Assembly (NCBI GenBank): GCA_902785695.1
Contig: CACZZQ010000006.1
Location: forward strand, 1 to 64,000
Reading direction: 5' to 3'
Source: an uncultured Prevotellaceae bacterium
GTDB lineage: Bacteria > Bacteroidota > Bacteroidia > Bacteroidales > Bacteroidaceae
Length of the DNA: 64,000 nucleotides
The translations under genes and the position numbers were made by a program. Below the pieces are notes generated by a model, which searched no databases, was not told where the DNA came from, and saw only the letters and a list, made by a program, of their open reading frames with translations. Shown here in pieces: positions 41,401-48,559 of the stretch (positions are counted from its first letter, which is position 1; each line of letters starts with the position of its first letter).

Positions 41401-41569
41401 CGAATCCAGCTGCCTTGGTGTTGGCCTTGAAATCGTTGATGCGGCTGTTGATGACGATTGAGGAATAGCGGGTGTTCTCGTTGAAGGTGCAAGGTTCGCC
41501 GGCAGCCTGTGGCGTTCCTACTGCTGCGAGCATCCACGAAAGAACGGAAAGTGTGAGTGTCTCAAACAT
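38444..41569 (-). CDS. GH105-like / GH27 alpha-galactosidase / CBM fusion with sorting-like tail
   Basis: About 1041 residues. ATG 41569 is preferred because MFETLTLSVLSWMLAAVGTPQAAG is a signal peptide, whereas the longer frame adds a charged N-terminus. Residues about 30-470 resemble GH88/GH105 (alpha6/alpha6 barrel, WWHKSSYTDQMWCDGLYMGA, EFWGRAEAWYFLALVDVLEQ), the family of unsaturated rhamnogalacturonyl hydrolases. About 490-860 is GH27: GWSSWNTFALN, NIDDGYFGGRD, nucleophile Asp in FIKVDFCGGD, acid/base Asp in NDMDMLEVG. About 865-1000 is a CBM35/CBM6-like domain (RYEAETAYSKAY, VNGKRVKTFSGCNSGGW). The tail IVYNLSGQPAHQANVSGIVI matches the Prevotella sorting-like ending. It probably removes alpha-galactose and unsaturated uronyl caps from the same pectic oligosaccharides. 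Confidence 0.86.
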   Translation of the reverse strand: MFETLTLSVLSWMLAAVGTPQAAGEPCTFNENTRYSSIVINSRINDFKANTKAAGFGKYDNEGNVIEEPNGTASTLDYVPGLVAKAILEAADYYKDNKDVDVMPWYYAIRHYGNTCDIPNNGKQGKSFDDLNGVKLYFKLQELAADTRFTDSTALATAKQRFADARTGFAKANENYVIKESTLADAAGGWWHKSSYTDQMWCDGLYMGAALMAQMINEDKDYTKLTTDDWNLITKQFTISWKYLWDEDAQLLYHAFTADPAGEAASKWAGISAEEGKEVYHSAEFWGRAEAWYFLALVDVLEQMQKAKKTATANYKTLKGYLTKLAAGIAARQDSKTGCWYQLMAHDGTFVASDYDSSYRYTSGPVNNYLESSCTAIFTAAYLKGVRLRVLNKFYLDIAKKAYKGLVEQFMVADGNGGVHLVRCCKSAGLGGSNYRDGSAAYYLMGKDTKPTSTEGSDFYTEGKVLGGFILAATEYERMMDEPVKEGPTMGWSSWNTFALNISETIIKEQAAAMVSKGLAAVGYDHINIDDGYFGGRDAATGQLKIHPTRFPNGLKPVVEYIHLKGLKAGIYSDGGHNTCGSYHGGDKTGVGVGLYEHDQQDCDLFFKDLDFDFIKVDFCGGDPIHNNENLDLDEKTRYTAIAKAIKNTGRTDVRMNICRWAYPGTWADNAGFSWRTTGDIYDGWNSVKGILAENLYMSAYSSKGHYNDMDMLEVGRSMTAEEDKTHFGMWCIMNSPLLIGCNMKNINATALELLKNEELIALNQDTLYQQAYLAAKVNDCYILVKDIERANGLKRAFAIYNPNDASKTVTLNFRDIDLADSVKLHNCFTKKDVGTFLGSYQVTVPKHGTRIYVAEAGSRMERTRYEAETAYSKAYSEIEWNVCQYREASFCSGGYKAGYIGGSNTNNYLEWHNVYSKEGGDYQLTIGYICGESRTMNVYVNGKRVKTFSGCNSGGWDKVGKKTFDITLEPGENTIRLVNTSNWLPDIDYIDVVSKEIVNDIHASKAYHQKGIVYNLSGQPAHQANVSGIVIEDGKKILKK

Positions 41570-41605
41570 ATTAATGGCTTTTTGATATTGGTTTCTAATG
41601 AGGTG

Positions 41606-41613
41606 CAAAATTA
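41606..41613 (-). promoter_or_regulatory. -7 box of the GH105-GH27 gene
   Basis: TAATTTTG on the minus strand, 37 bases before ATG 41569. Supports that start over the upstream one at 41608, which would overlap the promoter. Confidence 0.55.
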
Positions 41614-41676
41614 AGCTTTTTCCTTGACATAGCCTAAAAAATAGGCAGAAACATTGGGTGTGTAATACTTTTTTAG

Positions 41677-41684
41677 TACTTTTG
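41677..41684 (+). promoter_or_regulatory. -7 box of the 41.7-45.6 kb operon
   Basis: TACTTTTG, 66 bases before the first start codon; no good -33 box. Confidence 0.5.
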
Positions 41685-41749
41685 CATTTGAATTGAACAC
41701 TGATTATGGTGGAAAATAATATTAACCTAACAATAAAGATACTAACGAA

Positions 41750-42268
41750 ATGAAGTTAAAAACCATTCTTCCCGTGTTGCTGTTATGGATAACGGCAACG
41801 TGTGCGTTGGCAGAAGAAACGGCTTCCTCACTGTTTGTCTATCTGAAAGACGGCAGCAAGGCGGAGTTTGTCTTGCCCATTAAGAAACCTTCTGTGAATT
41901 GTGAAAAGGGCGTGATGTACGTCTACAACAATGGTGATGATTATGGAAACGGTAGCTACTCCGTGGCTTTTCAGCGCGATGAGGTGGACTACCTGAAAGT
42001 GGACAAGCAGGAAATCCTGATGACTATTGATAAAGTTCAGAACGACGAGCCGCGCATCCGTTTCGACCTGACCCGCAAGGGCGTGGTGAGCATCAGCGGC
42101 TTGCAGGGTACTGACCGCATCCAAGTATTCGGACTTGACGGTAAGAGCATCAATGCAGCTATTAGCCGTCACGACGGCGAGGCTACGGTAGATCTGACCC
42201 AACAGCGGCACGGTGTCTACGTGGTGAGTGTGAACAAGAGTTTTTCATTTAAATTGATGAAGCCATGA
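41750..42268 (+). CDS. Exported protein of unknown function with sorting-like C-terminus
   Basis: 172 residues, signal peptide 1-21 (MKLKTILPVLLLWITATCALA). The N-terminal half (SLFVYLKDGSKAEFVLPIKK...VAFQRDEVDYLKVDK) is the short beta domain seen at the start of many Prevotella and Bacteroides surface proteins. The C-terminal 70 residues (RIQVFGLDGKSINAAISRHD, GVYVVSVNKSFSFKLMKP) have the strand pattern of type IX sorting domains. There is nothing catalytic between the two. It overlaps the next gene by 4 bases and probably assembles with it at the surface; that is inference. Confidence 0.7.
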   Translation: MKLKTILPVLLLWITATCALAEETASSLFVYLKDGSKAEFVLPIKKPSVNCEKGVMYVYNNGDDYGNGSYSVAFQRDEVDYLKVDKQEILMTIDKVQNDEPRIRFDLTRKGVVSISGLQGTDRIQVFGLDGKSINAAISRHDGEATVDLTQQRHGVYVVSVNKSFSFKLMKP

Positions 42269-44121
42269 ACAGACTGCTACTTTCAATAGCTGCGGCTGCA
42301 CTCTCGATGACAGCCTCGGCACAGTATATCCTCGTGAACGATGAACTGCCTATACCTGCCAGTGAGGTGGAGAAGATTACCTATGAGCAGGATGACCAGT
42401 TCGATGCATCGTTGCTGCCTGGCAGTATTGCCAGCGATGCGAAGATTTCCCTTTTCAGTCAGGCTCTTAAGTTGACGGGGTTGGCAGATACCTTGCGAAC
42501 CTATATCTATGATAACTACCAGAGGGATATTGATAAATACTATTACAAGTCACACGTGTGGAATGAAATAGCTTGGTATAATGAAAACCGCTTCAAGGCA
42601 TTCACCGTCTTTGCTGAGACCGACTCTGCACTGGCAGCCAATGGCATCAGCAATCTGGATCAGTTGAAGGCATACGCCAAGCAGGTCTATGATGAGTCTT
42701 ACCCTGAGGATGCCTCGGTGAGCGATTATACCGACCGCCGTAACTCGCTGAATCGCTTCGTGGCCTATCACATTCTGCCTCACGGCAGTTCCTACTGGTA
42801 CTTGACTGCCTACGACGGTAAGCAGTCGAATTTCTGGATAAATACCAGGTTGGCTGATATGTCGGCTTGGTATGCCACTCTGATGCCTTACGGTTCGCTG
42901 AAGTGCAGCTATCCGATGATTGGAACTGACAGCGGTATTTACCTGAACCGCAGGGGTGTGGGTCATCGGCCCGACAAGTATGGCAAGCAGATACGTGGTG
43001 CCAAGGTGTTGGCTGATGGTGAGCTGGGCTTCGACCACCAGTGCTTCAACGGCTACTATTTCCATATCGACAGTTTGCTGGTTTACGATAAGAAGACCCG
43101 CGAGGATGTACTCAGCACAGAACTGTGGCGTGTGGACTTCAAGACCCTCTGCCCGGATATCATGAACAATGCCGAGGAGTTGCGTGGCAACTATATGGTA
43201 GACGATGATATGTCTTCTTTTAATGACAATCCAAATCCTGTAAACGGACGCAACTATATCTATAAATGGGACTGCATGGAGAATATCCAGAGTAATACGA
43301 CCAGAAACAATCAGGGATTGATACATCGCAGAGCTCACATCAACTTCTGGTCGTGGCAGGGCGACGAGGTGAATATCTTCGGCGACTACGACTTTACCAT
43401 TAAACTGCCGCCGTTGCCTCCCGCTGAATGGGAAATCAGAATGGGAATCTGTGCCTTTCCTACCAGAGGTGCTGCAAGGATTTATCTGAATGGCGTACCG
43501 ATGATAGACTCGCTTAATATGTCTCACGATTATTATGGTGTTGATGTGCCGTTTGGAAACCATCCTTTGAAAACGGAAATACTTGACTATATGGCTAAGC
43601 ATGTTTTTATGGTGGAGTATGATTCTATAGAGCGAAGCTATTTGGTGACAGACCTTAAGACAAATGAAAAAATATGGATGGTTAAAGATCCCTACGATAA
43701 AAGAAAGACCTCTTCATGGTCAAATACGTACACTTACAATGGCGTATTAGCACAAGAACGTATCGATAAAAATAGTTTTAGTGGTCGTAATCCAGATACA
43801 GATGATTATGCTGATTGGTCGCAGAGAGCCTATGAATATAGGGAACAGGCTTTGATTGAGGTCGTTTCCGACCATCCAAAGTGCATGCACGGACCTCGTG
43901 AGTGTACCTTAGGACAAGGGGGGTGGAACAGTTTTGCTGATCAGGTAGGGCTTGTGAGATTTCCGCTTGGAAGAATCTATACCGACGGAAAGCATGATAA
44001 CTACCTGCGGATAGAAAACTTGCCTCTGCCTTATGTCGTCACTAACACAGAGGCTCAGTTCGACTACTTTGAGTTCGTACCCAAGTTCGTTTACGATAAT
44101 CAGGAAATACCAGAAGAATAA
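42265..44121 (+). CDS. Fasciclin-domain surface protein
   Basis: 618 residues, signal peptide 1-19. Fasciclin (FAS1) features: FKAFTVFAETDSALAANGI (about 112-130), FVAYHILPHGSSYW (about 168-182) and the closing FNGYYFHIDSLLVYDKKTRE (about 258-278). A large beta-rich region follows, with a strand LPPAEWEIRMGICAFPTRGAARIYLNGVP that looks like a carbohydrate-binding or adhesion fold. FAS1 proteins are adhesion or matrix modules, often encoded near glycan loci in Bacteroidales. It is in the middle of a three-gene transcription unit. Base composition becomes more AT-rich after about 43,560, continuing into the next gene. Confidence 0.78.
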   Translation: MNRLLLSIAAAALSMTASAQYILVNDELPIPASEVEKITYEQDDQFDASLLPGSIASDAKISLFSQALKLTGLADTLRTYIYDNYQRDIDKYYYKSHVWNEIAWYNENRFKAFTVFAETDSALAANGISNLDQLKAYAKQVYDESYPEDASVSDYTDRRNSLNRFVAYHILPHGSSYWYLTAYDGKQSNFWINTRLADMSAWYATLMPYGSLKCSYPMIGTDSGIYLNRRGVGHRPDKYGKQIRGAKVLADGELGFDHQCFNGYYFHIDSLLVYDKKTREDVLSTELWRVDFKTLCPDIMNNAEELRGNYMVDDDMSSFNDNPNPVNGRNYIYKWDCMENIQSNTTRNNQGLIHRRAHINFWSWQGDEVNIFGDYDFTIKLPPLPPAEWEIRMGICAFPTRGAARIYLNGVPMIDSLNMSHDYYGVDVPFGNHPLKTEILDYMAKHVFMVEYDSIERSYLVTDLKTNEKIWMVKDPYDKRKTSSWSNTYTYNGVLAQERIDKNSFSGRNPDTDDYADWSQRAYEYREQALIEVVSDHPKCMHGPRECTLGQGGWNSFADQVGLVRFPLGRIYTDGKHDNYLRIENLPLPYVVTNTEAQFDYFEFVPKFVYDNQEIPEE

Positions 44122-44141
44122 ACATGAGGAGGAAACAAACG

Positions 44142-45614
44142 ATGAAAACAAAGACTATATTTTTGACCGCAGCCTTATTGGGATGTTTTATCGGTTCTGC
44201 GGCACAGGATGTCACTGTTCTGCACATGAAAGACGGAACCACCAAACGCTATATGAATGGTGTTAAATGGAAAACGTCGATGGAGTTCTATGAGCACACG
44301 CCTGCCGCTACTGTGACTTCCCCTTCCTATGGTTCTACGACACATGAGAATGGCTATCAATATGACTGGGGCGTAACACAAGTGCTGAAACTCGACGGCG
44401 ATTATTTGGTTGGCTTATTCTGGCAAGACGAAGTGCCTGAGAATTTCCAAGCCCAGCATGGTGTGTGCTTCGGTACAGAGCCAGGCTTGACAGTGGATAA
44501 CTGTCAAGAGAAAATGTATTATTCTAAAGGTGCGAATGTGACTTTTAGTAGTGTGTCTGATATGAATCGCTCCCATTATATGTGGATAGGTCCGAGGAAA
44601 TCCGGGAATTTGAGGATGTCTATTGATAATTATAGGTGGCTTGAGTCGAGAGATACTCTTAACTATATCAATATACCTCTGGAGATAGGCCAGACATACT
44701 ATTATCGCACATTCTCAGAAGGCATGATTAACGAAGCTGGTCAGGAAAAGACGGTAGTGTTCTATGGGGAAGAGCGTAGCTTCCGTGTGCCGCGAGTGAT
44801 GAGGGATTTCGAATATTTTGCCTATCCTTGTGCTACTAAAGAGGCTTTGACTGCTTTTGCTAACGCGCATTTAGATAGTCTCCCCGCTCCTACATGGCAA
44901 CGGTTGGAACCGCTATGGAACAAATGGCGTGCTACGGACGAGGGCAAGAACTATGACCTCAGTGCCGACATTACTTCGGAGAAGTTCGATGACGGCACGG
45001 GTTATCGTCTAAACCGCATTCCTGATGAGTTCTATACGTGGGCGGCAAACCGCGAGATTGTCATCGATGCGTTTGAAGGACTGGCTGAAGTAAGCAAGTA
45101 TTATGATAAAAATACCAAGGATTCTGTTTCAACTGCTTTGGAATACAGGGTTACCAATGTTGATCCCAAATGGGGAGTGCCAGGTGGAAAGTATATCCGC
45201 TATGTACCTGCGAATACGACAGTTAGTCCCAAGATAATCTATAGGAGTGATGAGGTGATGGCCGGTGTGAAATATAAAATTCAATTTAACTTTGCGCCTG
45301 AGACGGATGAATTCGCAACTGATATGGATTTACGTCCTACGAAAGTAAGAATTGGTGCAAAGGCTCCTTCTGAAAATAGATTTCAACGTATTGCTTTTCC
45401 TGATGGCAAACAATATCTTGAGGTTTCAGCAACTGAAGCGACTGTTTGTGAAATCCAGGATTTTGTAATGACGGCTATGGGATTGGAATTGCAATATGAA
45501 CATAATGTCTCAGTTATTGACATGAAAGCAGATGCAAACAAGCCTGACAAAATTATTTATAACCGAATTCTTCGTATCGCGGAAATCCGACTCATTCCTA
45601 TGAAGGACGAGTAG
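44142..45614 (+). CDS. Exported protein of unknown function, 490 residues
   Basis: Signal peptide MKTKTIFLTAALLGCFIGSAAQ. ATG 44142 is chosen over 44124 because the purine-rich GAGGAGGAA (44126-44134) is then placed as its ribosome-binding site, and the signal peptide starts cleanly. The first mature residues (VTVLHMKDGTTKRYMNGVKW) match the short N-terminal beta motif of the 41750 gene. The rest has no motif I recognise. Residues about 30-215 look like a fibronectin-like beta region (YYYRTFSEGMINEAGQEKTV). The second half (VKYKIQFNFAPETDEF) looks like a carbohydrate-binding-type beta sandwich. Third gene of the operon; a terminator follows. Confidence 0.65.
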   Translation: MKTKTIFLTAALLGCFIGSAAQDVTVLHMKDGTTKRYMNGVKWKTSMEFYEHTPAATVTSPSYGSTTHENGYQYDWGVTQVLKLDGDYLVGLFWQDEVPENFQAQHGVCFGTEPGLTVDNCQEKMYYSKGANVTFSSVSDMNRSHYMWIGPRKSGNLRMSIDNYRWLESRDTLNYINIPLEIGQTYYYRTFSEGMINEAGQEKTVVFYGEERSFRVPRVMRDFEYFAYPCATKEALTAFANAHLDSLPAPTWQRLEPLWNKWRATDEGKNYDLSADITSEKFDDGTGYRLNRIPDEFYTWAANREIVIDAFEGLAEVSKYYDKNTKDSVSTALEYRVTNVDPKWGVPGGKYIRYVPANTTVSPKIIYRSDEVMAGVKYKIQFNFAPETDEFATDMDLRPTKVRIGAKAPSENRFQRIAFPDGKQYLEVSATEATVCEIQDFVMTAMGLELQYEHNVSVIDMKADANKPDKIIYNRILRIAEIRLIPMKDE

Positions 45615-45645
45615 GGCTTTCTCTCCGCTCTTTTTATCCCTTATG

Positions 45646-45679
45646 AGCCGGCATCTGTTATGGATGTCGGCTTTCTTTA
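45646..45679 (+). terminator. Terminator of the 41.7-45.6 kb operon
   Basis: AGCCGGCATC / GATGTCGGCT form a 10-bp stem with one G-U pair and a 7-base loop, followed by TTCTTT. Confidence 0.75.
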
Positions 45680-45735
45680 GCACTGCCTGTTTTAAATTAT
45701 AGCTATAATTATCTCTGGGTATGCCTTCCTTCGTT

Positions 45736-45801
45736 TTTAATTCTGGCCAAAATTTATTAAATTCTGGCCAGAATTAAAAAAATAATGGCCAGAATTTTAA
45801 T
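45736..45801. repeat. Triple 21-nt repeat around palindromic TGGCCA
   Basis: TTTAATTCTGGCCAAAATTT, AAATTCTGGCCAGAATT and AATAATGGCCAGAATTTT; the TGGCCA cores lie at 45744, 45765 and 45786, exactly 21 bases apart. AATTCTGGCCAGAATT is a perfect 16-bp palindrome. It flanks the toxin-antitoxin genes. Confidence 0.85.
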
Positions 45802-45826
45802 TTGCTAAAATAATAAGTGGATGATT

Positions 45827-46249
45827 TTAATGTTCCATCCAGCTCTCAATCTTAAGGCCTTCAATTCGACAGAAGTGGTCGATATTGTCAGTGACTACCG
45901 TAAGCCCCTCCTCCATGGCATGTTCGGCAATTAATATGTCGAATTCGTCAATCATTATCCCTTTGCTCTTTAAAAAGTGCTTGATGCGTCCGTATTGCTC
46001 ACCCTTTGCTGAAAGATCAACAACGGTGAAGTTTTCAAGTAGCTTATTAATCTTTTTGATTTCCTTTTCGTAATATTCCTTCTTCCTTTCCTTTGCAAGT
46101 TGCGCCCCATAATATAGTTCATGCAAAGAAATAACCGACATACAACATTTACTGGCACCTACTTCTAAAATATGTTGAATGACTGAAGGTGTGCCTTCGA
46201 GAAACTCTATCAAGACATTTGTGTCAAGAAGATATTGTCTATTTGTCAT
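45827..46249 (-). CDS. vapC: PIN-domain toxin, VapC-like
   Basis: 140-residue PIN ribonuclease. Acidic residues: Asp in YLLDTNVLIEFL (near residue 8), Glu in VISLHELYYGA, Asp in DEFDILIAEHAM, and Asp in TVVTDNIDHF; the set is complete, so the toxin should be active. MTNRQYLLDTN is chosen as the start: the longer upstream frame has no PIN content and would overlap the antitoxin gene further. The antitoxin gene overlaps by 11 bases, the usual operon order. VapC toxins cleave tRNA or rRNA when released. Confidence 0.9.
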   Translation of the reverse strand: MTNRQYLLDTNVLIEFLEGTPSVIQHILEVGASKCCMSVISLHELYYGAQLAKERKKEYYEKEIKKINKLLENFTVVDLSAKGEQYGRIKHFLKSKGIMIDEFDILIAEHAMEEGLTVVTDNIDHFCRIEGLKIESWMEH

Positions 46250-46508
46250 TGCCGTACTTATATTTGATATCACGAAGTCCAAAGTTGTGGCTCTCCCGTA
46301 GTAAGTGTTTTTTTTCTTCAGCACCTATTTCACCTTCGTAGCGTAATGCCATCAGTTCGCGCACCCACTCTTCGTCTCGCTTCCGCTCCTTTGCCCTTTC
46401 TGTTTCCTCTGGCTCCACAAGATGCTCTGCAAGCCACTTGCGGTCGCTGTAAGAAAGAGAAAGACCTTTTATGTAAGTCCAAAGATTGTTTAATGCTGTT
46501 GTACTCAT
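46239..46508 (-). CDS. Antitoxin of the VapC-like toxin
   Basis: 89 residues starting MSTTALNNLWTYIKGLSLSY. This resembles the common Bacteroidales PIN-antitoxin form (short helical N-terminus with SxxxRKWLAEHL, then a charged EETERAKERKRDEEW region and a C-terminal toxin-wrapping tail). The longer frame upstream is rejected because the promoter box 46532-46539 sits inside it. Probably binds VapC and represses its own promoter; the DNA-binding type is not obvious. Confidence 0.82.
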   Translation of the reverse strand: MSTTALNNLWTYIKGLSLSYSDRKWLAEHLVEPEETERAKERKRDEEWVRELMALRYEGEIGAEEKKHLLRESHNFGLRDIKYKYGNDK

Positions 46509-46531
46509 AATCCGTTTTTTATGATTTGCCG

Positions 46532-46539
46532 CAAAGGTA
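46532..46539 (-). promoter_or_regulatory. -7 box of the toxin-antitoxin operon
   Basis: TACCTTTG on the minus strand, 23 bases before ATG 46508. Confidence 0.6.
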
Positions 46540-46563
46540 ATAAAAATACTTCGTCCGTTCATA

Positions 46564-46608
46564 GAACTCGGCCAAAATTAACAAAATTTATTCGTTTTGG
46601 CTGAGTTC
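46564..46608. repeat. Inverted repeat GAACTCGGCCAAAA / TTTTGGCTGAGTTC
   Basis: 14-base arms with one mismatch around a 17-base loop, between the toxin-antitoxin promoter and the LytTR stop. It shares the GGCCAAAATT core with the array at 45736-45801, so the module is bracketed by related sequences. It could also end LytTR transcription. Confidence 0.7.
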
Positions 46609-46617
46609 CGGGGTGGA

Positions 46618-47349
46618 CTATTTCCCTAAGAAATTGCGTTCCAGATACTCGTTGAACTGGTCTTTATAGAGGTCGCCTACGGGCAGGCTGGTGTCGGCAT
46701 CGAGGATGACGCGGTTCTTGTTGACCTCCTGAATCTTCCGAAGGTTCACGATATAGGAGCGGTGGATGCGCATGAAGAGGGTGGAGGGCAGGTATTCCTC
46801 CATCTTTTTCATTGAGAGCAGGGTGATGACGGGCTTCTGACCCGCGAGGTGTATCTTCAGGTATTCGCTCATGCCCTCTACGTAGCGTATGTCGGCTATG
46901 GCGATGCGCACCACGCGGTAGTCGGTCTTCACGAAGATAGTGCCGTCGGCCTGCACGGGGCTGCTCTGCTGCCGGGGCGTGTTCTGATGGCGCAGGTTAT
47001 GCTGTTCCTGCACTTTCATGGCGGCACGCAGGAAATCGTTCATGCCGAAGGGCTTCAAGAGATAGTCTACGGCGTTGACCTTATAACCCTCGACGGCATA
47101 CTCAGAGTAGGCGGTGGTGAACACGATGAGGGGCGGCGCAGCCAGCTGGCGTACGAAGTCCATGCCGCTGAGGTCGGGCATATTGATGTCGCAGAAAATG
47201 GCATCCACCACGTCGTGCTCCAGGATCTGTCGGGCTTCCAATGCGCTGTGGCACTGGCCTGTGAGCGAAAGGAAGGGTACCTTGTTGATATATGTGACTA
47301 ACTGGCGCAGGGCCAAGGGTTCATCGTCGATAGCAAGAACTTTAATCAT
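46618..47349 (-). CDS. LytTR family response regulator
   Basis: 243 residues. Receiver domain 1-120: acidic pair in IDDEPLAL, phospho-acceptor Asp in FCDINMPDLSG (near 54), Thr in TTAYSEYAV, Lys in YLLKPF. LytTR DNA-binding domain about 140-240 (IFVKTDYRVVRIAIADIRYVEG, FMRIHRSYIVNL). Pairs with the histidine kinase encoded 45 bases upstream. Target genes are unknown; LytTR regulators in Bacteroidetes often control envelope or polysaccharide genes. Confidence 0.95.
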   Translation of the reverse strand: MIKVLAIDDEPLALRQLVTYINKVPFLSLTGQCHSALEARQILEHDVVDAIFCDINMPDLSGMDFVRQLAAPPLIVFTTAYSEYAVEGYKVNAVDYLLKPFGMNDFLRAAMKVQEQHNLRHQNTPRQQSSPVQADGTIFVKTDYRVVRIAIADIRYVEGMSEYLKIHLAGQKPVITLLSMKKMEEYLPSTLFMRIHRSYIVNLRKIQEVNKNRVILDADTSLPVGDLYKDQFNEYLERNFLGK

Positions 47350-47393
47350 CGTTTGGGGGCTTGGGGGATTGGTCGTTTGGGGGTTTGGGGGAG
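47350..47393. repeat. GTTTGGGGGCTTGGGGGATTGGTCG-type repeat in the kinase-regulator gap
   Basis: Tandem GTTTGGGGG/CTTGGGGG units with GGTCGTTTGG. The same material is inside the upstream kinase gene at 48077-48155. Confidence 0.75.
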
Positions 47394-47394
47394 G

Positions 47395-48465
47395 TTAGAT
47401 GGGCAGTGAGAGTTCGATGGTGTAGGTGTCGCTTTCATCCTTGATGTCGAGGGTATAGGTGCTGCCGTAGATGAGCTGCAGGCGTTTCTTTACGTTTTGC
47501 AGGCCTACGCCTCCGTGACGGTCTTCGCCCTGAGGCACTTTGCTGTTGCGGCAGTGGAAGTGCAGATGGCTGTCGGCAATCTGTATGCTGATGTCGATAA
47601 AGGAGTGCTGCCGGTAGCTCACGCCGTGCTTGAAGGCGTTCTCCACGAAGGTGATCATCATCAGCGGTGGGATGTCGCGGTCGGGAATCACTTGGGGAAT
47701 GTCCACCCGGATGTCCACCTGGTCGGCTACGCGCAGACGCATCAGTTGGATATAGTTGTCCAGGAAAACCAGCTCGCGGCGCAGGGATACCTTTTGCTTG
47801 GAACCTTCATAGAGTACGAAGCGCATGATCTTAGACAGTTCCACGATGGTTTCCTTGGCCTGCTCAGGGTCGATGTCTACGAGGGCGTGGATGTTGTTGA
47901 GCGTGTTCATCAGGAAGTGGGGGTTGATCTGATACTTCAGATACTCTAACTGCTGTTCCAGGTTCTCGCGCTCCAGCTTCTCTAATCGTTCACGGTCGCG
48001 GCTCTGACGGAAGTAATACTTCGCGCCAAGGTTCATGCCTATCATCAGGAAGAAGATGATGGCTGAAGCTACGTCGTGGTCGATTGGTCGTTTGGGGGGG
48101 TGGTCGTTTTTTGGGGGGAGACGGTGTGCTTGGTGGAAATGTGGGGGGCGAGGCTCGTGGGTGGGCTTGTTGACGCACTGCACAACGATGAAGGCCGAGA
48201 GGAGCAAGGCAATGCCAACGCCATAGTACACCCGCTGCTTGCGATACACTATCAGGGGAGCCAGCAGATAGTTGTGGATAAGGAATACAACAAGAAAGAC
48301 GCAGTACTGCCGCCAGATGTGCCAGATCTCATGCCAGGGAAAGTCTGAGGAAGTCTGAGAACTGGTGTACTCGATATAGGTACTGAGCAGCGGAGCTATG
48401 AACAGGATGAGCCATAGCACCAGATAAAGGACTGGTTCTTTCTTTCGGTTCTTGTGTAATTCCAT
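47395..48465 (-). CDS. LytS-like sensor histidine kinase (His_kinase family)
   Basis: 356 residues from ATG 48465; the longer frame to 48492 overlaps the promoter (48490-48497). Four membrane helices (about 13-33, 47-66, 78-97, 132-150), then a short coiled coil and the catalytic region: YQINPHFLMNTLNNIHALVD with phospho-His, ATP-binding PPLMMITFVENAFKHGVS and HGGVGLQNVKKRL. Signals through the LytTR partner. The loop between helices 3 and 4 (residues about 104-129, Pro/His/Lys-rich PPHFHQAHRLPPKNDHPPKR) is encoded by the G/T-rich repeat and is unlikely to be original. Confidence 0.92.
   Translation of the reverse strand: MELHKNRKKEPVLYLVLWLILFIAPLLSTYIEYTSSQTSSDFPWHEIWHIWRQYCVFLVVFLIHNYLLAPLIVYRKQRVYYGVGIALLLSAFIVVQCVNKPTHEPRPPHFHQAHRLPPKNDHPPKRPIDHDVASAIIFFLMIGMNLGAKYYFRQSRDRERLEKLERENLEQQLEYLKYQINPHFLMNTLNNIHALVDIDPEQAKETIVELSKIMRFVLYEGSKQKVSLRRELVFLDNYIQLMRLRVADQVDIRVDIPQVIPDRDIPPLMMITFVENAFKHGVSYRQHSFIDISIQIADSHLHFHCRNSKVPQGEDRHGGVGLQNVKKRLQLIYGSTYTLDIKDESDTYTIELSLPI
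48077..48155 (-). repeat. In-frame G/T-rich repeat in the kinase gene
   Basis: CGATTGGTCGTTTGGGGGGG, TGGTCGTTTTTTGGGGGGAG and further GGGGGG-containing units, read on the minus strand as Pro/His/Lys-rich residues. Same repeat family as 47350-47393. Confidence 0.75.
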
Positions 48466-48489
48466 ATTCAATTTGTCGTTTTTATGGTG

Positions 48490-48497
48490 CAAAGATA
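48490..48497 (-). promoter_or_regulatory. -7 box of the kinase-regulator operon
   Basis: TATCTTTG, 24 bases before ATG 48465. Confidence 0.6.
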
Positions 48498-48509
48498 ACC
48501 ATAAAAGGG

Positions 48510-48544
48510 AATCGGGGCTAATCCGTTCAACGAATGCCCCGATT
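48510..48544 (-). terminator. Terminator of the lipoprotein gene
   Basis: AATCGGGGC / GCCCCGATT, 9-bp stem with a 17-base loop; on the minus strand it is followed by CCCTTTTAT. The T tract is modest. Confidence 0.55.
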
Positions 48545-48559
48545 CTTTCAGTAAAAGGA

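Noticed and set aside
27974-41569. Classical Sus-type polysaccharide utilisation locus
   Set aside because: No SusC/SusD pair, hybrid two-component regulator or sulfatase is seen; uptake is by an MFS porter.
42550-43602. 350-codon open frame on the minus strand
   Set aside because: Antisense shadow of the fasciclin-domain gene; low-complexity translation without start context.
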